A stretch of DNA of 7,611 nt, taken from Natrialbaceae archaeon Tc-Br11_E2g1 (lineage in GTDB: Archaea > Halobacteriota > Halobacteria > Halobacteriales > Natrialbaceae). Each line of letters begins with the position of its first letter. Positions within the stretch are counted from its first letter, which is position 1. This document shows positions 1 through 5,225 of the stretch, piece by piece. The stretch lies in assembly GCA_001564255.1 (NCBI GenBank), contig LKNC01000136.1:1-7611 (forward strand). Reading direction: 5' to 3'. Under the pieces are notes generated by a model that saw only the letters and a program-made list of their open reading frames with translations, did no database searches and was not told the origin of the DNA. A program made the translations under genes and the position numbers.

Positions 1-401
1 GGCCGACGGACGATACTCACCCAGACGCCCCCGGGTGGCGCGTTCCAGGCCCGCTCGAGACGGCCCCGGCTGCCGGTCTGTTCGTCCGCGAGGACGGCGA
101 CGTCCTCGGCCCCCTCGGTCGCCAGCTCGCGTGCGCGGTCGTTCGTGCTCGTGATCGTCTCGTGGTACTCGATCGAGTACGGTGCCTCGAGGCCGTACTC
201 GATGGCGGGTCCGGTATATCCCGTCATATCGACGAGTTCGTACCCGTTCGCGTCGCTCTCGATCACAAAGCCCGCTTCACGCAGGTCCTCGACGTGTTTC
301 CAGATCGCCGTCCGCGAAACCCCGAGCTCCCCGGCCAGCTGTGGGCCGGTGGCCGGCCCGTCCGCGAGCCCCTCGAGGATCTTCCGGCGCGTCTCGTTCA
401 T
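1..401 (-). CDS. birA: Biotin--protein ligase with N-terminal HTH (BirA), N-terminal part
   Basis: The first 133 codons are present; the rest lies beyond the left edge. BirA makes biotinyl-5'-AMP from biotin and ATP and transfers biotin to a lysine of biotin carboxyl carrier domains such as those of acyl-CoA carboxylases. Residues 5-45 form a winged helix-turn-helix (QLAGELGVSRTAIWKHVEDL, 21-40), matching the DNA-binding domain of bifunctional BirA. The ligase domain starts near residue 73. STN (85-87) matches the biotin-site serine-threonine-asparagine, SRGR (111-114) sits where most relatives have GRGR, and W119 and PPGGVW (122-127) follow as in the family. The start is the ATG at 401-399, just before the helix-turn-helix; no ribosome site is obvious. 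Two CTCGAG-centred palindromes lie immediately upstream. The gene is downstream of tyrS on the same strand after 154 bases. The domain order suggests it may also act as a biotin-responsive repressor, which is inference. Confidence 0.9.
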   Translation of the reverse strand, partial: MNETRRKILEGLADGPATGPQLAGELGVSRTAIWKHVEDLREAGFVIESDANGYELVDMTGYTGPAIEYGLEAPYSIEYHETITSTNDRARELATEGAEDVAVLADEQTGSRGRLERAWNAPPGGVWVSIVRR

Positions 402-555
402 ACCCTCGAGGGGGCTCTCGAGACCCTTGAATCGCCCGGGTCTCTCGTGACCGTCGGGCGGGGTGAAACCCGTCGGGAGTTTCCGCCAACAGTGTGACCT
501 GTCGGTGGTGGGGCGGGTGCACAGTAGAGGAGACCTGGATCGGAGCCGTCGAGTT

Positions 556-1536
556 CTAGTCGCGCAGTTCGCGTAATTTCTCCCGGCCGGGCGCGATCAG
601 TTCGTCGAGGTACGTCGCGAGCGTCCCCTTCGCGTCGGCGGGGTGGAGCTCGCCCGAGTCGAGATCCGAGGCGAGGGCCTCGTAGTCGTCGTAGGGCAGG
701 TCGCCGCCGTACTGCTCGGGGCGTTCGACCGTCACCGTCTCGAAGCGCGGGAAGACGTGGTACTCGAACAGTTCGAGGACGGGGTTCTCGAGGTCGCCCT
801 CGGGGTCGCGTTCGGGCGGGCAGAACGCCGAGTTGATCTTGGCTTCGATCTCCGCCGTCGAATCCTCCATGGAGATCGTGATGCCCTCACTCGAGGCCAT
901 CTTCCCCTCCCCGGTCTCGAGGTCGGCGATGATTGGGGTGTGCAGACACGGGCGGACCTCATAGCCCAGTTCCGGGAGTTCCTCGCGGGCGAGCATGTGG
1001 ACCTTCCGCTGGTCTAAGCCGCCGACGGCGAGATCGAGGTCGAGGTACTCGATGTCGAGCGTTTGCATCAGCGGGTAGACGAGGTGGCTGACTTTCGCGG
1101 TCTCGCCGCTCTGGAGTTCGGCCATCGCCCGCCGGGCGCGGTTGAGTGAGGTCTCGAGTGATAGGTTGTGGAGGTCGAGGGTGTACTCCTCGTCGAGTTG
1201 GAACCCCGACCCGTAGACGAATTCGGTGTGTTCCTCGTCGAGACCGTAGGCGATAAACTGTGCACGCATCCGTTCTGCGATCGCTTCGATCTCCTCGAAG
1301 GTACCTTTCCCGTTCAAGTAGGCGTGGACGTCCGCGAGCAAGACGACGACCTCCATTCCCGCCTCCTGGAGGTCGATGAGCTTGTTCGCGGTGAGCAGAT
1401 GGCCGATGTGGAGCACGCCCGAGGGCTCGTAGCCGACGTACACCCGTTTCCCTTCGGGGTCCTCCGCGAGCTCCCGGACCTCTTCGTCGGTGACGACCTC
1501 CGCTGTATTTTGTGTGATCAGCTCGTAGGCGTCCAT
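556..1536 (-). CDS. tyrS: Tyrosyl-tRNA synthetase, archaeal type
   Basis: A 326-residue class I synthetase that charges tRNA-Tyr in the cytoplasm. It aligns by eye along its length with the Methanocaldococcus jannaschii enzyme (about 306 residues). The Rossmann domain has HIGH at 43-46 inside EPSGVLHIGH and the second signature KMASS at 212-216 (KMSKS motif). Residues matching the tyrosine pocket of the Methanocaldococcus enzyme are Y33, Y154, Q158, D161 and Q176, so this is tyrosyl- rather than tryptophanyl-tRNA synthetase. The compact C-terminal anticodon domain keeps ELHPAD (296-301); D301 corresponds to the aspartate that reads G34. There is no S4 domain, as expected in archaea. The ATG at 1536-1534 has no Shine-Dalgarno sequence but has a TATA-like box about 27 bases upstream, so the mRNA is probably leaderless. 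The length is normal and no key residue is missing. Confidence 0.97.
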   Translation of the reverse strand: MDAYELITQNTAEVVTDEEVRELAEDPEGKRVYVGYEPSGVLHIGHLLTANKLIDLQEAGMEVVVLLADVHAYLNGKGTFEEIEAIAERMRAQFIAYGLDEEHTEFVYGSGFQLDEEYTLDLHNLSLETSLNRARRAMAELQSGETAKVSHLVYPLMQTLDIEYLDLDLAVGGLDQRKVHMLAREELPELGYEVRPCLHTPIIADLETGEGKMASSEGITISMEDSTAEIEAKINSAFCPPERDPEGDLENPVLELFEYHVFPRFETVTVERPEQYGGDLPYDDYEALASDLDSGELHPADAKGTLATYLDELIAPGREKLRELRD

Positions 1537-1558
1537 GTGTGGTGAAACTCGGAGGAGT

Positions 1559-1568
1559 AATTTATGAA
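1559..1568 (-). promoter_or_regulatory. TATA-like box of tyrS
   Basis: On the minus strand this reads TTCATAAATT, an A/T-rich patch in GC-rich surroundings. Its centre is about 27 bases upstream of the tyrS start codon. In haloarchaea the TATA box lies about 25-27 bases before the transcription start, so transcription should begin at or next to the ATG. This is inferred from position and composition. Confidence 0.55.
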
Positions 1569-1616
1569 CGTCGTTACGGGACCGTAGCGTCTCGGATTCG
1601 CGTCGTCAAAGGCGAG

Positions 1617-1787
1617 TCAGGGTTCGACGTCGACGGCGAGGTCCGTCGCGATCCAGCCGTCGGAGTTGTCGCGTTCGGTGAGTACGACCTTGCCGGGTCG
1701 GGTCTCGTGGCTGGTCACGACCGAACTCGGCTCTTCGGGTTCGTCCGGGGTGGTTTCGTCGCGTCGTCGGGCGGGAGCGTCCATCAT
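1617..1787 (-). CDS. Small acidic protein (56 aa), haloarchaeal conserved-type, function unknown
   Basis: A 56-residue reading frame running from ATG ATG (1787-1782; either could be the start) to TGA at 1619-1617. The N-terminal half is charged and low in complexity, rich in Asp, Glu, Pro and Arg. The C-terminal part is ordered-looking: PGKVVLTERDNSDGWIATDL (31-50) followed by AVDVEP. This resembles a group of tiny haloarchaeal proteins I recall with the pattern VVLYDxxNPxAW-x3-D-x-AV (possibly the DUF7331 group; this could not be checked). There is no signal peptide, membrane segment or cysteine. Codons are G/C-ending as in real genes here. A TATA-like box sits 24-29 bases upstream of the first ATG between two palindromes, supporting a leaderless, regulated transcript. 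Its stop is 80 bases from the tyrS start on the same strand. The function is unknown. Confidence 0.72.
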   Translation of the reverse strand: MMDAPARRRDETTPDEPEEPSSVVTSHETRPGKVVLTERDNSDGWIATDLAVDVEP

Positions 1788-1793
1788 CAGGTG

Positions 1794-1833
1794 TTAGGTG
1801 GGCCTAAATCTAAAAAGGTTTTGGTTGGCCTAA
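1794..1833 (-). promoter_or_regulatory. Promoter with twin 14-bp palindromic operators
   Basis: Plus-strand TTAGGTGGGCCTAA (1794-1807) has perfect 5-bp arms (TTAGG/CCTAA) around four bases. TTTGGTTGGCCTAA (1820-1833) matches it at 12 of 14 positions, with centres 26 bases apart. Between them, on the minus strand, is CTTTTTAG (1811-1818), a TATA-like box centred about 27 bases before the first ATG of the 56-residue gene. One palindrome therefore lies between the TATA box and the start, and the other directly upstream of the TATA box. This layout suits a repressor that blocks TBP/TFB or polymerase. Each palindrome agrees with 11 of the first 14 bases of the bacterial IdeR/DtxR iron box (TTAGGTTAGGCTAA), so a DtxR-type metal regulator is one possibility. 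That assignment is inference. Confidence 0.5.
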
Positions 1834-1861
1834 GAAAACTGGCCCCGCCGAGTTACCCGAT

Positions 1862-2248
1862 TCACTCGAACAGGACGCGCTCTACGATCGGCCGCAGGAA
1901 CGATCCCCTGTGGGTTTCCTTCGAGTGGACGAGCACCACCGGCACTTCCATGGTCGCTGCGATGCGATCGGAGCGCTGTTCGACGGGGACGGTACAGAGG
2001 TCGTCGAGGTCGGCGTGGTAGTCCTCGATCGCCTCGAGGACCTCCGCCGGGCCGTCCTCGGGGGTGGCGTAGACAAAGCGGAGCCGGGCGTCGAGCATAC
2101 TCGCGATCACGAACGCGAGGATGACTGCGGGCCCCGCCTCGGCCATCGCGATCCCGGGCAGGATGAAGATACCACTACCGGTCATCGCCCCCATACTGAT
2201 CGCGATCACCGCGAACAGTCCGAGGTCACGCTCGAGGTCCTTCGACAT
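1862..2248 (-). pseudogene. APC-family amino acid permease remnant with large internal deletion
   Basis: An open frame of 128 residues. Residues 1-50 are the typical N-terminus of a haloarchaeal APC-superfamily amino acid transporter: DLGLFAVIAISMGAMTGSGI (8-27), with the GSGIF motif (24-28) in the unwound first membrane helix and the start of helix 2 at about 38-50. Directly after this, near 2095-2104, the protein switches to a soluble acidic segment (51-128) ending in RPIVERVLFE. Ten or more further membrane helices of a normal transporter (over 450 residues) are absent, so it cannot transport. The tail may be the cytosolic C-terminus of the same permease, which would mean an in-frame internal deletion, or may come from another gene; I could not assign it. 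Codon use stays G/C-ending throughout and there is no internal stop or frameshift, so the event is recent or the short product is kept. The start is the ATG at 2248-2246. A functional mini-protein cannot be excluded. Confidence 0.6.
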
Positions 2249-2618
2249 CGAGAGTGGCTTTCGAACGGAAGTTACAACTCCTTCGGGTTCCGGACTCGAG
2301 TGTGATCTTTCACCATACTAAATTAAAATCCCACATCCGAAAACGTGGTCTGGAAAACATACGTCAAATTCACTCCCATCGGACCCGAAGGCCCAACCCA
2401 CGGTGTTTTTAACACCTGAGCGTGTAGAGCCGACTAGCGAAACCCGCGGGCAAGTGCGTTCGGGGCCGTGACACCGGTCAGGGTCCGTTCGGAGGGATTG
2501 TCCTCCACGATCGCATAGCGGGATGGCCGACGAGCTGTAAGACGCCGGGGCCGCACAACCGGGAGTCCGCGGACCGTTTCGATGAGAGTCCACCACGCGG
2601 CTTTCAGTGCTACAAACC
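2249..2618. other. Divergent intergenic region between permease remnant and RNase J
   Basis: No credible coding frame was found in these 370 bases. The part at about 2310-2420 is AT-rich for this genome and probably carries promoters for both directions; TTTTAATTTA on the minus strand near 2320-2330 could serve the permease remnant. The part at about 2430-2618 is GC-rich with several short inverted repeats: CCCGCGGG (2443-2450), a hairpin at 2491-2506 with arms GGAGGG/TCCTCC (one G-U pair) and loop ATTG, GTCCGCGGAC (2565-2574), and a possible long-range pairing of GGTCCG (2482-2487) with CGGACC (2570-2575). A five-codon ATG frame ends at the TAA at 2538-2540. I could not fold a tRNA here. The GC-rich part may be an mRNA leader or a non-coding RNA. 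Confidence 0.5.
2402..2416 (+). promoter_or_regulatory. Palindrome with TATA-like centre, candidate RNase J promoter/operator
   Basis: GGTGTTTTTAACACC is a perfect inverted repeat (GGTGTT/AACACC, three-base centre) whose core TTTTTAA is the best TATA-like element upstream of RNase J. No such box lies 25-30 bases before the RNase J start, so transcription may begin near 2436 and give a leader of about 180 bases. A palindrome over the TATA box could also be a repressor site. As it can equally form a 6-bp hairpin, other roles are possible. Confidence 0.35.
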
Positions 2619-3968
2619 ATGGAAATCGAAATCGCGACAATTGGCGGATACGAAGAAGTCGGGCGGCAGATGACTGCCGTCCGCGCCGGGAACGACGTCG
2701 TCATCTTCGACATGGGTCTGAACCTCTCGCAGGTGCTGATCCACGACAACGTCGAAACCGAACGGATGCACAGCTTAGACCTGATCGACATGGGCGCGAT
2801 CCCCGACGATCGGGTCATGTCCGACCTCGAGGGCGACGTCCAGGCGATCGTTCCGACCCACGGTCACCTAGATCACATCGGTGCCATCTCCAAGCTGGCT
2901 CACCGATACGACGCACCGATCGTCGCCACCCCCTTCACGATCGAACTCGTCAAACAGCAGATCGAGGGCGAACAGAAGTTCGGCGTCGAGAACGACCTCG
3001 TGAAGATGGACGCCGGCGAGACGATGACCATCGGCGACCACGGCGTCGAACTCGAGTTCGTCAACGTCACCCACTCGATCATCGACGCGATCAACCCCGT
3101 CCTCCACACACCCGAGGGCGCGATCGTCTACGGACTCGACAAGCGGATGGACCACACGCCGGTCATCGGCGACCCGATCGACATGAAGCGGTTCCGTGAG
3201 ATCGGTCGCGAGGGCGAGGGCGTCCTCTGTTACATCGAGGACTGTACGAACGCGAACAAGAAAGGGCGGACGCCTAGCGAAAACGTCGCTCGCGAGCACC
3301 TCCGTGACGTCCTCTACAGTATGGAAGAGTACGACGGCGGGATCGTCGCGACGACGTTCTCCTCACACATCGCCCGCGTGACCTCGCTGGTCGAGTTCGC
3401 AAAGGACATCGGCCGCCAGCCCGTTCTCCTCGGTCGGTCGATGGAGAAGTATTCGGGCACCGCGGAACGTCTCGACTTCGTCGACTTCCCCGACGATCTC
3501 GGCATGTTCGGCCACCGAAAGTCGGTCGACAGGACGTTCAAACGGGTCATGAACGAGGGCAAGGAGAACTTCCTGCCCGTCGTGACGGGCCACCAGGGCG
3601 AACCCCGCGCGATGCTCACCCGCATGGCACGCGGTGAGACGCCGTACGAACTCGACGACGGTGACAAGGTCGTCTTCTCCGCCCGGGTTATTCCCGAACC
3701 CACCAACGAGGGCCAACGCTACCAGGCCGAGAAGCTACTCGGTATGCAGGGTGCTCGTGTCTACGACGACATCCACGTCTCGGGTCACCTGAACCAGGAG
3801 GGCCACTACACGATGCTCGATGCCCTCCAGCCCCAGCACATTATCCCCGCCCACCAGGACCTGAAAGGCCTGTCGGGCTACGTCACCCTCTGTGAGAGTG
3901 AGGGGTACAAGATGGGGCGGGACGTCCACGTGTCGCGCAACGGGAACCTGATCCAGCTCGTAAACTGA
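2619..3968 (+). CDS. rnj: Archaeal ribonuclease J (metallo-beta-lactamase/beta-CASP exonuclease)
   Basis: A 449-residue metallo-beta-lactamase/beta-CASP nuclease. Archaeal RNase J degrades RNA 5' to 3' as a two-zinc enzyme in the cytoplasm. The zinc motif HGHLDH is at 81-86, the motif III histidine at 152 (NVTHS), and the motif IV aspartate at 174 (YGLDKRMD). Beta-CASP signatures follow: FSSH (247-250), SGH (388-390) and PAHQD (410-414). There is no KH domain, which separates it from the archaeal CPSF-type paralogues, and none of the long C-terminal extension of bacterial RNase J. The ATG at 2619 is preferred because haloarchaeal relatives begin [10 protein letters not shown]; a GTG at 2607 would add four residues. 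No Shine-Dalgarno sequence is visible. The stop is one base from the start of the prenyl synthase gene, so the two are almost certainly co-transcribed. Confidence 0.93.
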   Translation: MEIEIATIGGYEEVGRQMTAVRAGNDVVIFDMGLNLSQVLIHDNVETERMHSLDLIDMGAIPDDRVMSDLEGDVQAIVPTHGHLDHIGAISKLAHRYDAPIVATPFTIELVKQQIEGEQKFGVENDLVKMDAGETMTIGDHGVELEFVNVTHSIIDAINPVLHTPEGAIVYGLDKRMDHTPVIGDPIDMKRFREIGREGEGVLCYIEDCTNANKKGRTPSENVAREHLRDVLYSMEEYDGGIVATTFSSHIARVTSLVEFAKDIGRQPVLLGRSMEKYSGTAERLDFVDFPDDLGMFGHRKSVDRTFKRVMNEGKENFLPVVTGHQGEPRAMLTRMARGETPYELDDGDKVVFSARVIPEPTNEGQRYQAEKLLGMQGARVYDDIHVSGHLNQEGHYTMLDALQPQHIIPAHQDLKGLSGYVTLCESEGYKMGRDVHVSRNGNLIQLVN

Positions 3969-3969
3969 C

Positions 3970-5019
3970 ATGACCACACCCGAGGCACGCGAACAGGCGG
4001 TACTCGAGGCGGTTCGCAAGCGACGCGAACTCGTAAACGACGCCATCCCCGAAGAGCTCCCGGTGAAACGACCGGAGCGACTCTACGAGGCCTCCCGGTA
4101 CTTGCTCGACGCCGGTGGGAAACGACTCCGCCCGACGGTCCTGCTCGCGACCGCGGAAGCGCTCGCCGACCTCGAGCCGTTGAGCCAGGACTACCGGACG
4201 TTCCCCACGCTCGACGGGGACAGGTTCGACGCGATGGCCGCCGCCGTCAGCGTCGAGGTCATCCAGTCGTTTACCCTGATCCACGACGACATCATGGACG
4301 ACGACGACCTCCGACGCGGGGTGCCGGCCGTCCACGAGGAGTACGACCTCGAGACCGCGATCTTGGCCGGGGACACCCTCTACTCGAAGGCCTTCGAGAT
4401 CATGCTCGACGCCGACGCCGAACCCGACCGAGCCGTCGAGGCCCTAGACGTCCTCGCGAACACCTGCACCCGGATCTGTGAGGGCCAGGCACTCGACGTC
4501 GACTTCGAGAGCCGCGAGGGCGTCACCCCCGAGGAGTACCTCGAGATGGTCGAACAGAAGACCGCGGTGTTGTACGCCGCCTCGGCGTGCCTGCCGGCGA
4601 TACTCATGGGTGCGGAGGAGGGGACGATCGACGCCCTCTATGGCTACGGGCTCGACGTCGGCCGTGCGTTCCAGATCCACGACGACGTCCTCGATCTCAC
4701 CGTTCCAAGCGAGAAACTCGGCAAGCAACGCGGCAGCGACCTCGTCGAGAACAAACAGACGCTGATCACCGTCCACGCCCGGAAACAGGGCGTCGACGTC
4801 GAGGGCCTGGTCGACACCGACGACGTCGAGGCCGTCACCGAAGCCGAGATCGACGACGCCGTCGCCACCCTCGAGGACGCCGGGTCGATCGGGTACGCCG
4901 CCGAGCGGGCCCGAGAGCTCGCCGACCGCGGAAAGGCACGACTCGAGGTCCTCCCGGAAAACGAGGCCCACGATTTACTCGCGGAACTCGCCGACTACCT
5001 GATCGAGCGGGGCTACTAG
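3970..5019 (+). CDS. idsA: Geranylgeranyl diphosphate synthase (trans-isoprenyl diphosphate synthase)
   Basis: A 349-residue all-helical trans-prenyltransferase that condenses isopentenyl diphosphate with allylic diphosphates to give the C20 chain used for archaeal diether lipids, carotenoids and quinones. GGKRLRP (49-55) binds isopentenyl diphosphate. The first Asp-rich motif is DDIMD (106-110), running on into an Asp stretch to 113. QKT is at 196-198, and the second Asp-rich motif DDVLD (238-242) is followed by KLGKQRGSDL (249-258). F101, five residues before the first motif, fits the bulky residue that limits archaeal type I enzymes to C20, so a C25 product is less likely. A haloarchaeal-type insertion at about 66-90 and an acidic C-terminal extension explain the slightly long size. 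The gene starts one base after the RNase J stop, implying translational coupling. The symbol rests on family membership; haloarchaea often have several paralogues. Confidence 0.92.
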   Translation: MTTPEAREQAVLEAVRKRRELVNDAIPEELPVKRPERLYEASRYLLDAGGKRLRPTVLLATAEALADLEPLSQDYRTFPTLDGDRFDAMAAAVSVEVIQSFTLIHDDIMDDDDLRRGVPAVHEEYDLETAILAGDTLYSKAFEIMLDADAEPDRAVEALDVLANTCTRICEGQALDVDFESREGVTPEEYLEMVEQKTAVLYAASACLPAILMGAEEGTIDALYGYGLDVGRAFQIHDDVLDLTVPSEKLGKQRGSDLVENKQTLITVHARKQGVDVEGLVDTDDVEAVTEAEIDDAVATLEDAGSIGYAAERARELADRGKARLEVLPENEAHDLLAELADYLIERGY

Positions 5020-5075
5020 GGCTTTGTCAAGCCTGATCTGCAGGGTCCGCCGCGTAGGCCGGCTTGCCCCTGCAG
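5020..5075 (+). repeat. Inverted repeats just after the prenyl synthase gene
   Basis: Two stem-loops follow the idsA stop codon directly. GGCTT/AAGCC (5020-5024 and 5029-5033, loop TGTC) comes first, then CTGCAGGG/CCCTGCAG (5038-5045 and 5068-5075, 22-base loop). A competing pairing exists: CAAGCC (5028-5033) can pair with GGCTTG (5061-5066), which is incompatible with the first hairpin. There is no T-run after them as expected of a typical archaeal terminator, so they may instead stabilise the 3' end of the rnj-idsA mRNA, or be the edge of a decayed mobile element. Confidence 0.4.
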
Positions 5076-5225
5076 TCGACGCGTGAGAGTACTAGCTGCC
5101 GGAGAAACCCCCACGGATTTCGCCGCCAGTCTTGACCGACAGCAACGACGTGTGTCTCGGGACGGGCCGACTCACGGCTCGATATCAGCCTGCAGCTTTT
5201 GGGTATCTGGTTCCGAGGGGGAGTC

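Noticed and set aside
903..905. KMASS instead of KMSKS in tyrosyl-tRNA synthetase as a defect
   Set aside because: Archaeal TyrRS vary here (KMSSS in Methanocaldococcus), and all tyrosine-pocket residues are kept.
1910..2305. 131-codon plus-strand open frame opposite the permease remnant
   Set aside because: The minus strand encodes a recognisable APC N-terminus; the plus-strand product is His/Asp/Arg-rich and matches nothing I know.
2437..2606. tRNA or other known stable RNA gene upstream of RNase J
   Set aside because: No T-loop (GTTCRA) with matching acceptor stem, and no recognisable SRP, RNase P or C/D box signature. An H/ACA-type guide RNA was considered, but no clear hairpin plus ACA arrangement was found.
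2607..2618. GTG start for RNase J four codons upstream
   Set aside because: Haloarchaeal relatives begin at [10 protein letters not shown], and no ribosome site favours the GTG.
2434..2640. 68-codon open frame on the minus strand in the divergent intergenic region
   Set aside because: Its third codon positions are clearly less G/C-rich than real genes here, its start lies inside RNase J, and no motif is recognisable. An old coding remnant cannot be fully excluded.
2318..2818. 166-codon open frame on the minus strand overlapping the RNase J start
   Set aside because: It overlaps the well-supported RNase J gene by 200 bases, its composition is low-complexity Ser/Arg/Pro, and no family is recognisable.
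5199..5225. TTG start nine codons upstream of the lipoprotein ATG
   Set aside because: The purine-rich ribosome site lies between TTG and ATG, and the Tat signal has normal length from the ATG.
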